Shown here: positions 33,423 through 42,872 of the stretch, piece by piece
How the letters are laid out: each line of letters begins with the position of its first letter
How positions within the stretch are numbered: position 1 is the stretch's first letter
Source of the DNA: Halomonas halodenitrificans DSM 735
Lineage (GTDB): Bacteria; Pseudomonadota; Gammaproteobacteria; Pseudomonadales; Halomonadaceae
Direction: 5' to 3'
DNA: 50,880 nt
Assembly: GCF_000620045.1 (NCBI RefSeq)
Contig: NZ_KK211059.1
Location: 1 to 50,880 of the forward strand
Notes under the pieces: generated by a model
The model's input: the letters and a program-made list of their open reading frames with translations, nothing else
Told to the model about the DNA's origin: nothing
Databases searched by the model: none
Translations under genes and position numbers: made by a program

Positions 33423-35636
33423 ATGAACCCCATCGAAGGACATCTCCCGACCCGCAGCCCACTGCACGATATCCTGGCCCCCGGCGGAATCGCCGTGGTG
33501 GGGGCCTCCGCCGATCCCACCAAGCGTGGCTACAAGGCCATGGTCGGGTTGATCAAGGAGGGGTATCCCGGTGATATCTATCCGGTCAACCCCAGGGCCG
33601 ACATGGTCCTCGGGGTCAAGGCATGGTCCAGCGTGACCGAGATTCCCGGCAACCCCGAGCTGGCGCTGATATGCACTCCGGCGCCGACGGTGCCCGGGCT
33701 GGTCGCCGAGTGCGGTCGCCGAGGCATCAAGGGGGCGGTGATCCTGGCCAGCGGCTTCAGCGAGATCGGCGATGAGGGAGCTTGCCTCGAGCGCGAGATG
33801 CTGGAGAAGGCCCGCGCCCACGGTATTCGCCTGATCGGTCCGAATACCTCGGGTATCTTCAATCTTCATCATCGAATCAACCTGTTGGCTCTGGACAACG
33901 TGAGGCCCGGCGATGTCGGCATCGTCTCTCAGTCCGGGAACATGCTGCTGTCGCTGGCGCTGGAGGCGCAACATAACGGCCAGGTAGGCTTCTCCACCTA
34001 TATCGGTCCCGGCAACCAGAGCGATATAGGCTTCAACGATTACCTGCGCTACCTCGGTGAGGATCATCACACCCGGGTGGCCACCCTCTATGTCGAGGGC
34101 TTTCGTGATGGTCGCCGCTTCCTGGATGTGGCCCGCGAGGTCACCGCCATGAAGCCGGTGGTGGTCTACAAGTCGGGCTCTACCGAGGCGGGCCAGAAGG
34201 CGGCCAGCTCGCACACCGGTGCGCTGGCAGGCAGCTATGCCATGACCGTGGACCTGCTCAAGCAGTCCGGTGTCAGCGTAGTGCATCAGTCCGACGAGAT
34301 CCTGCCCGTGGCCGAAGGGCTGGGGCTGCTGCAGAAGGCGCGAGGCAAGCGTGTCGCGGTGATTGCCGATGGTGGCGGCCAGGCGACCATCGCCTCCGAT
34401 CGCCTGACCGAAGCGGGCCTCACGCTCGCTGAGCTCTCCGAGGCGACTCGGGCGAAGCTGCGCGGGGTGCTCTTCCCCCAGGCCTCTACCGTCAACCCCG
34501 TCGATGTGGCAGGCTCCACCGATGCCGAGCCGTCGTTGTTGGCGACCTGCATGGAGATCCTTGCCGCCGATGACGGTGTCGACAGTGTCTTTCTGGTGGG
34601 CATGTTCGGCGGTTATAGCCTGCGTTTCGCCGAGTCGCTGCTGGGCGACGAGATGCGCGGCGCCGAAGCGATGGTGGATCTTTCCAATGCTACGGAGAAG
34701 CCGCTGGTGATCTACAGCCTCTATGCTCCGGTCAAGCCGCCGGCGCTGCGCCGCCTGCACGAAGCGGGTCTGCCGGTCTATGCCTCCATCGAGAATGCGG
34801 TGCGGGTGCTCTCGGCACTGGGCGAGAGGGGACAGTACCTGGCCCAGTACCATGGCGAGAGCCGCCTGGGCAGTGTGGCGCCGCTGCCCGAGATCAACGC
34901 CATCTTCCGCCAGGCCAAGGCCGAAGGGCGGGACCTCTTCGAATACGAAGCCAAACGGCTGTTGCGTGATCATGGCATCGAGGTACCGCTGGAACTGGTG
35001 GTGCGCGACGAGGCCGAGTTGGCGGAGGCGGCGAGCCGGCTTGCAGGAGATAGCGGCGAGACGCCCCTGGCCATGAAGGTGGTGTCCAAGGATATCCTGC
35101 ACAAGTCCGATGCCGGCGGGGTCCGGCTCGACGTAGCGGGCGAGTCGGCCATGCGCGAGGCGTACCGGGGGATCCTTGGCGCCTGTCGCGACCATGACGC
35201 CGCGGCCGAGATCGAGGGCGTGCTGGTCACCCCCATGGCACAGAAGGGTGTCGAGGTGATTCTGGGGGTGATCCGTGACCCCATCTTCGGGCCGGTACTG
35301 ATGTTCGGCCTGGGGGGCGTCTTTGTCGAGATCCTCGAGGATGTCGCCTTCCGTTCGATTCCACTATCGCCGCATGACGCCGAATCCATGGTCGAGCAGA
35401 TCAAGGCCAGGAAGATTCTCGGTGGGGTACGCGGCGAGAAGGCGGTGGACAAGGCCGCCCTGGTTGATCTGCTGCTGAAGGTGTCGCGTATCGTCGAGGC
35501 CTACCCCGATCTTGCCGAACTCGACCTGAACCCGGTGATCGTCAATGCCGAGGGCTATGCGGTGGTCGATGCCCGGGTTATCGTCGAGCGTGAATCCGTT
35601 CCTGAACTCCGTCGCGACAAGGAAGCCCTGTCATGA
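33423..35636 (+). CDS. NDP-forming acyl-CoA synthetase (acetate--CoA ligase family)
   Basis: The 737-residue protein fuses the parts of ADP/NDP-forming acyl-CoA synthetases. A CoA-binding Rossmann domain opens it (GIAVVGASADPTKRGYKAM, residues 22-40). Succinyl-CoA-synthetase-like flavodoxin domains follow, containing the phosphohistidine loop SSHTGALAG (His264). An ATP-grasp domain closes it (about residues 500-725), with LAMKVVSKDILHKSDAGGV and GVEVILGVIRDPIFGPVLMF. Such enzymes activate carboxylic acids to CoA thioesters. Examples include acetate, pimelate-like acids and, in sphingomonads, ferulate (FerA). Its stop overlaps the start of the next crotonase gene by four bases. No motif I know fixes the substrate. 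Confidence 0.88.
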   Translation: MNPIEGHLPTRSPLHDILAPGGIAVVGASADPTKRGYKAMVGLIKEGYPGDIYPVNPRADMVLGVKAWSSVTEIPGNPELALICTPAPTVPGLVAECGRRGIKGAVILASGFSEIGDEGACLEREMLEKARAHGIRLIGPNTSGIFNLHHRINLLALDNVRPGDVGIVSQSGNMLLSLALEAQHNGQVGFSTYIGPGNQSDIGFNDYLRYLGEDHHTRVATLYVEGFRDGRRFLDVAREVTAMKPVVVYKSGSTEAGQKAASSHTGALAGSYAMTVDLLKQSGVSVVHQSDEILPVAEGLGLLQKARGKRVAVIADGGGQATIASDRLTEAGLTLAELSEATRAKLRGVLFPQASTVNPVDVAGSTDAEPSLLATCMEILAADDGVDSVFLVGMFGGYSLRFAESLLGDEMRGAEAMVDLSNATEKPLVIYSLYAPVKPPALRRLHEAGLPVYASIENAVRVLSALGERGQYLAQYHGESRLGSVAPLPEINAIFRQAKAEGRDLFEYEAKRLLRDHGIEVPLELVVRDEAELAEAASRLAGDSGETPLAMKVVSKDILHKSDAGGVRLDVAGESAMREAYRGILGACRDHDAAAEIEGVLVTPMAQKGVEVILGVIRDPIFGPVLMFGLGGVFVEILEDVAFRSIPLSPHDAESMVEQIKARKILGGVRGEKAVDKAALVDLLLKVSRIVEAYPDLAELDLNPVIVNAEGYAVVDARVIVERESVPELRRDKEALS

Positions 35637-36442
35637 GCCAGTCGAATTCTCGACCCCACCTGACCGATGCCGACCTGACCCTGGAAGGGCGGGTGGCGAC
35701 CCTTACCTTCGATCGTCACGATGTACGCAATGCCCTGACCGGCACGGCCCTGGTCGATGACATCCTCGCCGTGGCGGAGTGGGTCAATGCCTGCGATGAC
35801 GTCTCGGTGCTGGTAATGACCGGGGCGGGAAGCGCCTTCTCCGCCGGCGGTAACGTCAAGGACATGGCCAGTCGCGGCGGCGATTTTGCCGGCGATGTGG
35901 CCGAGGTGTCGGCGCGCTATCGTCGCGGTATCCAGCGCATTCCGCTGGCGCTTGCCGAGGTGGAAGTGCCGATCATCGCCGCGGTCAACGGCCCGGCCAT
36001 CGGTGCCGGCTTCGACCTGGCGAATATGGCCGATATTCGAATAGCCTCGGCCCGGGCCAAGTTCGGCGAGACCTTCCTGAATCTCGGCATCATCCCCGGG
36101 GATGGCGGCGCCTGGTTCATGCAGCGCCTGATCGGCTACCAGCGTGCCTTCGAACTGACGCTGTCGGGCCGGGTCATCGATGCCGAGGAAGCCAGGGAAT
36201 ATGGCATCGTGCTCGAGGTTACCGAGCCCGAGGCCCTGATGGAGCGTGTCGGGGAGCTGGCGGGGCGCATTGCCGCTCAGCCGCCCAAGGCGACCCGGCT
36301 GACCAAGCGGTTGATGAAGATGGGGCAGCGTACCGAGCTCAAGGACTTCCTCGACCTTTGTGCGGTGTTTCAGGGCATGTGCCACAACGAGCCGGAACAC
36401 CTTGAGGCAGTCAACGCCATGCTGGAGAAGATGGCGAAATAA
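35633..36442 (+). CDS. Crotonase-family protein lacking the hydratase glutamates (second of two)
   Basis: The 269-residue protein has the crotonase fold signatures SAGGNVKDMA (residues 70-79) and NGPAIGAGFDLANMADIRIA. At the positions of the two hydratase glutamates it has Asp128 (GAGFDLA) and Phe148 (GETFLNLG). It is therefore probably not a standard enoyl-CoA hydratase; isomerase, hydrolase or lyase activity is possible. The stretch KFGETFLNLGIIPGDGGAWF resembles PaaG-type isomerase-like members. Translation is coupled to the upstream synthetase by ATGA. Confidence 0.82.
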   Translation: MSQSNSRPHLTDADLTLEGRVATLTFDRHDVRNALTGTALVDDILAVAEWVNACDDVSVLVMTGAGSAFSAGGNVKDMASRGGDFAGDVAEVSARYRRGIQRIPLALAEVEVPIIAAVNGPAIGAGFDLANMADIRIASARAKFGETFLNLGIIPGDGGAWFMQRLIGYQRAFELTLSGRVIDAEEAREYGIVLEVTEPEALMERVGELAGRIAAQPPKATRLTKRLMKMGQRTELKDFLDLCAVFQGMCHNEPEHLEAVNAMLEKMAK

Positions 36443-36506
36443 CACTTGTCGCCTGGGGCCTGCCTGGCGATGCTGGGACCATCCGATCTCACAGGGAGGT
36501 GAAACG

Positions 36507-38396
36507 ATGGCCGACAGCACCCTGGTCTTCCTCGTCCTCGGCGCGACCCTGGCGGCCTTCGTCTGGGGTCGCTTTCGCTATGACCTGGTGGCGATGGCCG
36601 CCCTGCTTGGCTCGGTGGTGCTGGGCCTGGTCCCCGGCGACCAGGCCTTCCGGGGCTTCGGCCATCCGGCGGTGATTACCGTCGCGGCGGTGCTGGTGCT
36701 CAGCCGAGGATTCGAGTACTCCGGTGTGGTGGACCTGATTTCCCGGCAGGTCCTCAAGGTAGGAGAGCGGCTCTTCCTCCAGCTGCTGGTACTGGTGGGT
36801 ACGGTGGTGGTGCTCTCGGGCATCATGAACAACGTGGGAGCCCTGGCGCTGCTGCTGCCCGTTGCCATGCACATGGCCCGCGAGCACGATATTTCCCCCT
36901 CGCTGCTGTTGATGCCCCTGGCATTCGGCTCCCTGCTGGGGGGATTGACCACCCTCATCGGCACGCCTCCCAATATCATTATCGCCAGCTATCGTGGCAG
37001 CGTGACCGGCGAGAGCTTCGACATGTTTTCCTTCTCGCCGATCGGCGTGGCGGTGGCTCTGGCGGGGCTCGCCTTTATCGTGCTGCTTGGCTGGCGGCTG
37101 GTGCCTCAACGTGCCGGCAAGGCCTCCACGGAGGCCATGTTCGACACTGCCAACTATCTCGTCGAGCTGCGGGTCGGTGACGACGCCGAGGCCAGGGGCC
37201 TGACCCTGAGAGAGCTGCAGCAGAGCCTGGATGAGGCGGTGCCGGTACTGGCGGTGGTGCGCGATGAAAAGCGTCACGCGGGTCATGCCTTCTTCGGCGT
37301 GTTGAAGGAGGGCGACATCCTGCTGGTGGAGGCGGGCCCCGAGGAGATGAAGCTGTTGGAGGACAAGGCGGGGCTGCGCCTGGGCAAGGAGGCCGCGGAG
37401 GAACGGGAAAGTGTCGAAGAGCAAGACGCCACGGCGCTCAGCGAAGGCGAGCCGCAACCGAGGCATGCCGCGGCAGAAGCCGACGGGAAGGCTGACGGAA
37501 AGTCCGACAGGGAGCGCAAGGGAGTCGATACCGAGGGACTACAGCTGGTCGAGGCGGTGGTGCGTAACGACTCCAGGATGATCAATCGCACGGTGGCCCA
37601 ACTACGGCTGCAGAATCAGTTCGGCCTGCACCTGGTCGCCGTTGCCCGGGATGGCGGGCGTCTCAGGCAGCGCCTGCACGAGATCCGCTTTCGCCCGGGT
37701 GACGTGCTGTTGCTGCAGGGGGATGAGGGCGAGCTTGCCGAGAGCCTGTCGACGCTGGGATGCCTGCCGCTGGCAAGTCGTAACCTGTCCCTGGGCCAGC
37801 CGCGCATGCTGCTGGTATCCATCGCCATCTTCGCCGCCGCCATCCTGGCCATGCTGCTGGATCTGCTGCCGGCGGCGGTGGCGCTCTCCACGGCGGCCCT
37901 GGCGTCGCTGCTGGTCGGCGTGTTGCCGCTGCGTGAGGGCTATCAGGCCATCGACGGGCCGGTGATCGTGCTGCTGGGGGCGATGATCCCGGTGGGCGAG
38001 GCGCTGGAGACCAGCGGCGGGGCAACGCTGATCGCCGAGGCGATGCTTGCCTGGGGCAGCGACTGGCCGGTGATCGTCACGCTGTCGGTGCTCTTCCTGC
38101 TCTCCATGATCCTCTCCAATATCATCAACAACGCCGCCGCGGCGCTGTTGATGGCACCGATCGCCGCCAGCCTGGCGTCGGGCTTCGATGCCTCGGTGGA
38201 TCCCTTCCTGATGGTGGTAGCGGTCAGCGCCTCAAGCGCCTTCCTGACGCCCATCGGCCACCAGTCCAACACCCTGGTGATGGGGCCCGGCGGCTACCGC
38301 TTCGGCGACTACTGGCGGCTGGGCCTGCCACTCTCGCTGCTGACGCTTTCGGTATCCGTGCCCTTGATCCTGCTGGTCTGGCCCTTGTCGGGGTAA
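36507..38396 (+). CDS. SLC13-family permease with two RCK_C (TrkA-C) domains
   Basis: The start is ATG 36507 after AGGGAGGTGA, giving 629 residues. An N-terminal membrane half (about residues 1-210) contains GALALLLPVAMHMA and LLGGLTTLIGTPPNIIIASY, a signature of the SLC13/DASS sodium-dependent anion transporters. Two cytoplasmic RCK_C-like domains follow (near 215-290 and 345-420). They are separated by an unusually long hydrophilic linker rich in Glu, Asp, Lys and Ala. The C-terminal membrane half (about 430-629) ends with SASSAFLTPIGHQSNTLVMG. Members move di- or tricarboxylates or sulfate. Its position 64 bases after the second crotonase gene suggests it imports the acid used by the operon. 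Confidence 0.85.
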   Translation: MADSTLVFLVLGATLAAFVWGRFRYDLVAMAALLGSVVLGLVPGDQAFRGFGHPAVITVAAVLVLSRGFEYSGVVDLISRQVLKVGERLFLQLLVLVGTVVVLSGIMNNVGALALLLPVAMHMAREHDISPSLLLMPLAFGSLLGGLTTLIGTPPNIIIASYRGSVTGESFDMFSFSPIGVAVALAGLAFIVLLGWRLVPQRAGKASTEAMFDTANYLVELRVGDDAEARGLTLRELQQSLDEAVPVLAVVRDEKRHAGHAFFGVLKEGDILLVEAGPEEMKLLEDKAGLRLGKEAAEERESVEEQDATALSEGEPQPRHAAAEADGKADGKSDRERKGVDTEGLQLVEAVVRNDSRMINRTVAQLRLQNQFGLHLVAVARDGGRLRQRLHEIRFRPGDVLLLQGDEGELAESLSTLGCLPLASRNLSLGQPRMLLVSIAIFAAAILAMLLDLLPAAVALSTAALASLLVGVLPLREGYQAIDGPVIVLLGAMIPVGEALETSGGATLIAEAMLAWGSDWPVIVTLSVLFLLSMILSNIINNAAAALLMAPIAASLASGFDASVDPFLMVVAVSASSAFLTPIGHQSNTLVMGPGGYRFGDYWRLGLPLSLLTLSVSVPLILLVWPLSG

Positions 38397-38427
38397 GTGC
38401 CTGTCCCTTCATTCGTGGGGAGGCCTC

Positions 38428-38495
38428 AGGGACTGTCCCCGGCGGAGCCATCAGATCAGTGTTGATGCTCGTCGCCACTGCCGGGGACAGTCCCT
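38428..38495. repeat. REP-like inverted repeat between convergent genes
   Basis: AGGGACTGTCCCCGGC (38428-38443) and its exact complement (38480-38495) are 36 bases apart. Each arm also contains its own smaller palindrome (GGGACTGTCCC). This fits repetitive extragenic palindromes spread by REP-associated tyrosine transposases. It may also end both convergent transcripts. Confidence 0.6.
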
Positions 38496-38526
38496 TCTCG
38501 CTTGGGAGGAAGGGGGAAGATAAGCG

Positions 38527-40974
38527 TCAGGCGGCGTTATGACGCAGGACCTTGGACTTGTCGGTCACGAAGGCGTCGTATTCGAAGTCGTCCACGGTCA
38601 GCAGCTCCAGCACCTGGGCCTCCCGCTCGCGCATGAAGGCGGCGTCCTCTTGTGAGATCACGCCCTGCTCCAGGCCGGCTTCCACTCGCTGCTCGGGGTG
38701 CAGCGCCTCGGCGGCGAGCTCACCCTTGGCATAGGCCTTGTTGAGCGTGCGGTAGAGCGCCTCGGCGCGCTCCTGGGTCGCCAGCAGGCTGTTGTAGCGG
38801 GCCAGGAAGTTGGTTTCGCTGCCGTCGTCGGCGCTCCAGGTATTGGCCAGCAGCTTCGTGCGCAGGGCGCTGTCGCGGGACACCGCCTGGGCGATGCGGC
38901 GGGTCAGGTCGTCGTGGGGATGCTTGAAGCGCTTGCCCCGCGGCATCACCACCCGGCGCAGCACCACGGCGAGGGCGCGGTTGGGCAGGTTGTCGAACAG
39001 CCCGTCCAGGGCCTGTTCGGCGCGGCCCAGCAGCAGCTGACAGCTGTAGTGGAGCAGGGCCTTTTCATCGTCGACCCGGTCACCCTCGTGCCACTGCTTG
39101 ATCACCATGGAGGCGAGGTAGAGGTTGGCGAGTACGTCCCCCAGCCGTGCGGAGAGCATCTCGCGCAGCTTGAGGGTGGCGCCGAGGCTCGCCATGGCGG
39201 CGTCGGCGCACAGGCCGAAGCCGGCGGAGAGGCGGGCGATCTCCTGGGCATAGCCGGCGGCCTCGTCATCGAAGGGGACCGCCGACTTGCCGATACCCAG
39301 CCCCTGGGTGAAGGCGCGGGCGGCGTTGCCGAAGATCAGCCCGGCATGACCGAAGAAGGCGCGATCGAAGGCCTGAATATCGTCGGCGTCCTTGGCGGCC
39401 AGCTCCTCGAGGACATAAGGATGGCAGCGGATGGCGCCCTGGCCGAAGATCATCAGATTGCGGGTCATGATATTGGCGCCTTCCACGGTGATCGCCACCG
39501 GGTTGGCGCTGTAGCCGATGCCCAGGTAGTTGCGCGGACCCAGGGTCACCGCCTTGCCGCCGTGGATATCCATGGCATCGCCGAGAACCATCCGCTGGAA
39601 TTCGGTGAGCTGGCTCTTGAGGATCGCCGATGGTACCGCCGGCTTCTCGCCGCGATCGATGGTGTTGGCGGTCTGGTAGACCGCGGCCTGGGCGATATAG
39701 CCCAGGGCCGTCATGCGGGCCAGCGGCTCCTGCACGCCTTCCATCTCGGCCACGGGCACGTTGAACTGACGACGGATGCGGGCAAAGCCGCCGCTCCAGC
39801 CGATGGCGTAGCGCGCGGTGCCGGTGGCGCCGGAGGGCAGGGTGATGCAGCGACCCACCGAGAGGCACTCCACCAGCATGCGCCAGCCCTGGCCGATCAT
39901 CGTCTCGCCGCCGATGATGGTATCCAGGGGCACGAAGACATCCTTGCCGCGGATCGGGCCATTCAGGAAGGGGCTGCCGATGGGATGGTGGCGACGGCCG
40001 ATCTCCATGCCGTCGGTATCGCGGGGAATCAGCGCCAGGGTGATGCCGCGGTCTTCCTCATCGCCGAGCAGGTGCTCCGGGTCGAAGAGGCGGAAGGCCA
40101 GACCCACCACGCTGGCGATGGGCGCCAGGGTGATCCAGCGCTTCTCGAAGTTGAGGCGCAGGCCGAGCACTTCCTTGCCGTCGACCATCTGCTTGCACAC
40201 CACGCCGGTGTCGGGCAGCGAAGTGGCATCACTGCCGGCGCGGGGGCCGGTCAGACCGAAGCAGGGAATCTCGCGGCCGTCGGCCAGGCGGGGCAGGTAG
40301 TGATTCTTCTGCTCGTCGGTACCGTACTTGAGCAGCAGCTCGCCCGGCCCCAGGGAGTTGGGGACGCCAACGGTGACCATCAGCGTCTCGTTGATCGAGA
40401 GTTTCTGCAGCACCAGAGACTGGGCCTTGGCCGAGAAGCCGAGCCCGCCGTATTCCTTCGGGATGATCATCCCGAAATAGCGCTCCTGCTTGAGGTGGTC
40501 CCAGAGTTCCTGGGGCAGGTCGGCCCGCTCCTTGGCGATATCCCAGGCGTTACACATGCCGGCGGCCACCGAGCACTGGTTGTCGAGAAACGCCTGTTCT
40601 TCCTCGCTCAGCCCTTCGTCGGCGTAGTCGAGCAGTGCCTGCCAGTCGGGCTTGCCGGTGAAGAGCTCGCCGTCCCAGGCCACGCTGCCGGCCTCGAGGG
40701 CGATACGCTCGGTCTCGGAGACCTTGGGCGAGACCTTCTTGAACAGGGTGAACAGGCGCGGGGTCAGCCACTTGCCGCGCAGGGCCGGCAAGCCGGCGGC
40801 GGCCACGCCGGCGGCACCGAGCAGCAACAAGGTACCCAGCACGGTCGAGGCGAGGAACAGGCTGGCCAGGCCGGTCACGACGAGCACCGCCAGGGCGGGC
40901 AGGGCGCCCGCCTCGCGGCGCATGACCGTCAACAGGCCGATGATGGCCACAATCAGCAGAATCAGGGTGAACAT
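38527..40974 (-). CDS. fadE: Acyl-CoA dehydrogenase FadE
   Basis: FadE performs the first oxidation of fatty acyl-CoA in beta-oxidation. The start is ATG 40974 (MFTLILLIVAIIGLLTVMRR), giving 815 residues, close to E. coli FadE (814). Hydrophobic helices at about residues 1-20 and 25-65 anchor it to the membrane. The acyl-CoA dehydrogenase core runs from about 120 to 560. It includes FGLTGPRAGSDATSLPDTG, ILKSQLTEFQRMVLGDAMDI and the catalytic-glutamate region VEGANIMTRNLMIFGQGAI. The last roughly 250 residues are the FadE-specific C-terminal domain. A palindromic PsrA-like site lies about 35-50 bases upstream. Confidence 0.95.
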   Translation of the reverse strand: MFTLILLIVAIIGLLTVMRREAGALPALAVLVVTGLASLFLASTVLGTLLLLGAAGVAAAGLPALRGKWLTPRLFTLFKKVSPKVSETERIALEAGSVAWDGELFTGKPDWQALLDYADEGLSEEEQAFLDNQCSVAAGMCNAWDIAKERADLPQELWDHLKQERYFGMIIPKEYGGLGFSAKAQSLVLQKLSINETLMVTVGVPNSLGPGELLLKYGTDEQKNHYLPRLADGREIPCFGLTGPRAGSDATSLPDTGVVCKQMVDGKEVLGLRLNFEKRWITLAPIASVVGLAFRLFDPEHLLGDEEDRGITLALIPRDTDGMEIGRRHHPIGSPFLNGPIRGKDVFVPLDTIIGGETMIGQGWRMLVECLSVGRCITLPSGATGTARYAIGWSGGFARIRRQFNVPVAEMEGVQEPLARMTALGYIAQAAVYQTANTIDRGEKPAVPSAILKSQLTEFQRMVLGDAMDIHGGKAVTLGPRNYLGIGYSANPVAITVEGANIMTRNLMIFGQGAIRCHPYVLEELAAKDADDIQAFDRAFFGHAGLIFGNAARAFTQGLGIGKSAVPFDDEAAGYAQEIARLSAGFGLCADAAMASLGATLKLREMLSARLGDVLANLYLASMVIKQWHEGDRVDDEKALLHYSCQLLLGRAEQALDGLFDNLPNRALAVVLRRVVMPRGKRFKHPHDDLTRRIAQAVSRDSALRTKLLANTWSADDGSETNFLARYNSLLATQERAEALYRTLNKAYAKGELAAEALHPEQRVEAGLEQGVISQEDAAFMREREAQVLELLTVDDFEYDAFVTDKSKVLRHNAA

Positions 40975-41006
40975 GAAGCGACTCCGGTGGTAGTAAGCGA
41001 CAAGAG

Positions 41007-41024
41007 TTCGAACAGATGTTTGAA
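41007..41024 (-). promoter_or_regulatory. PsrA-like fatty-acid regulator site upstream of fadE
   Basis: TTCGAACAGATGTTTGAA is an 18-base palindrome with one mismatch. It matches the TTCAAACA-NN-TGTTTGAA pattern of PsrA/FadP-type repressors of fatty-acid degradation in gammaproteobacteria. It lies 32 bases upstream of the fadE start. Confidence 0.6.
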
Positions 41025-41119
41025 TTCTTTCAGGATAGCTTACATCACCGGAGCCGGCCAACGCGAGAAGATGTCATGCTGCCGGCCCGGGAGCCTTTGC
41101 CATGCCGGCAGCCAGAGGC

Positions 41120-42817
41120 TCAGCCGTGCGCGGCAGGTCGTTCGGGTTTACCTCGGGCCGGGGCATCGCCGGCCACATGGTAAGGGGCTTCGCTTTTCGG
41201 CAGCGCATCGCGGCCGCGAATGCGGTCGGCCATCTTCTCGGCCAGCATGATGGTCGGCGCATTGAGGTTGCCGGTCGGAATCAGGGGGAACAGCGAAGCG
41301 TCCACGACGCGTAGCCCCTCGACGCCGTGCACCCGGCCCTGGCCGTCTACCACGGCATCGTCGCCCTCGCCCATGCGACAGCTGCCGCAGGGGTGGTAGG
41401 CGGTCTCGGCGTTGCCGCGCACGAAGTCGTCCAGCTCGGCATCGCTCTGCACGTCGGGGCCGGGGGAAATTTCACGGCCTCGGTAGGCGTCGAAGGCCGG
41501 CTGGCGGATGATATCGCGGGTCAGGCGGATGGCATCGCGAAACTCCTGCCAGTCCTTCTCCTTCGACATGTAGTTGAACAGGATGCTCGGTGCCGCCTCG
41601 GGATCCCGGGAGGTCAGGCGGACGCGGCCACGGCTCTCGGAGCGCATGGAGCCCACATGGGCCTGGAAGCCATGGGCCTGAACCGCGCTCTTGCCGTTGT
41701 AGCTGATGGCAATGGGCAGAAAATGGTATTGCAGGTTGGGCCATTCCTCCCGGTCATTGCTGCGGATGAAGCCGGCCGCCTCGAACTGGTTGCTGGCGCC
41801 GACCCCACGCCCGAGAAACAGCCATTCGGCGCCGATTTTCGGCTGGTTCCACCACTTCAGCGCCGGATAGAGAGAAATGGGCTGGCTGCATTCGTACTGG
41901 ATATACATCTCCAGGTGATCCTGGAGGTGTGCGCCGACATTGTCGTTGACATGCACCGGGGTGATGTCGAGCGCCTCCAGGACCTCCCTCGGGCCCACAC
42001 CGGAGCGCTGGAGGATCTGCGGCGAGGCGATGGCGCCGCCGCACAGCAGCACCTCACGGCGAGTGCGAACCCGCTGTTCCTGGCCGCGATGGCGGTAGCG
42101 CACGCCCACGGCGCGCTTGCCTTCGAACTCGATCACGTCGGTGATGGCGCGGGTCTCGATGGTCAGGTTCGGGCGCCCCTTGGCCTGGTCCAGGTAACCG
42201 CGAGCCGTCGAGGCACGACGGCCGTTGGGTGTGACGAAGCGGTCCATGGGGCCGAAGCCTTCCTGCTGGTAACCGTTGACATCGTCGGTCTCCGGATAGC
42301 CGGCCTGCTTGCCCGCTTCGATGAAGGTCCGGTAGAGCGGGTTGTTGCCCTCTTTCGGCGTCGTGACGCTCACCGGGCCGTCGCCGCCGTGATAGTCATT
42401 GGCGCCGATATCGCGGGACTCGGACTTGCGGAAGTAGGGCAGGCAGTCGGCGTAGGTCCAGTCCTCGAGCCCCGGTGCCTTGGCCCAGCCGTCGTAATCC
42501 AGGGCGTTGCCGCGGATATAGCACATGCCGTTGATCAACGAGGACCCGCCCAGCCCCTTGCCGCGGCCACATTCCATGCGCCGGCCGCTCATATGCGGTT
42601 CCGGGTCGGTCTCGAAGGCCCAGTTGTAACGCTTGCCCTGCAGTGGGTAGGCCAGTGCCGCCGGCATCTGGGTACGGAAGTCGAAGCGGTGGTCCGGGCC
42701 GCCGGCCTCGAGAAGCAGCACCGAGACATCGGCGTCCTCGGTCAGGCGGGTGGCCAGCACATTGCCGGCGGAGCCGGCGCCGATGATAACGTAGTCGAAT
42801 TCGCGGATCTGGGTCAT
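41120..42817 (-). CDS. betA: Choline dehydrogenase
   Basis: BetA oxidises choline to betaine aldehyde at the membrane. The start is ATG 42817, giving 565 residues, the usual length for this GMC-family flavoprotein. The ADP-binding loop is [13 protein letters not shown] near residues 12-24. GMC signatures follow: [20 protein letters not shown] near 80-99 and the [12 protein letters not shown] region near 258-270. The active-site histidine/asparagine area is HPCGSCRMG in the C-terminal part, followed by [18 protein letters not shown]. It is the last gene of betI-betB-betA, 55 bases after betB. Confidence 0.95.
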   Translation of the reverse strand: MTQIREFDYVIIGAGSAGNVLATRLTEDADVSVLLLEAGGPDHRFDFRTQMPAALAYPLQGKRYNWAFETDPEPHMSGRRMECGRGKGLGGSSLINGMCYIRGNALDYDGWAKAPGLEDWTYADCLPYFRKSESRDIGANDYHGGDGPVSVTTPKEGNNPLYRTFIEAGKQAGYPETDDVNGYQQEGFGPMDRFVTPNGRRASTARGYLDQAKGRPNLTIETRAITDVIEFEGKRAVGVRYRHRGQEQRVRTRREVLLCGGAIASPQILQRSGVGPREVLEALDITPVHVNDNVGAHLQDHLEMYIQYECSQPISLYPALKWWNQPKIGAEWLFLGRGVGASNQFEAAGFIRSNDREEWPNLQYHFLPIAISYNGKSAVQAHGFQAHVGSMRSESRGRVRLTSRDPEAAPSILFNYMSKEKDWQEFRDAIRLTRDIIRQPAFDAYRGREISPGPDVQSDAELDDFVRGNAETAYHPCGSCRMGEGDDAVVDGQGRVHGVEGLRVVDASLFPLIPTGNLNAPTIMLAEKMADRIRGRDALPKSEAPYHVAGDAPARGKPERPAAHG

Positions 42818-42872
42818 GGGAGAATCTCTCAAGGCAACATCAGTACAAGGGGCGATTCCGGCGGCACGGCGC

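Noticed and set aside
33420..35195. A 591-codon open frame opposite the acyl-CoA synthetase
   Set aside because: Same shadow composition; the plus-strand gene has a full set of catalytic motifs.
38698..41250. An 850-codon open frame on the plus strand
   Set aside because: It is antisense to fadE, has no recognisable motif and shows shadow-type composition.
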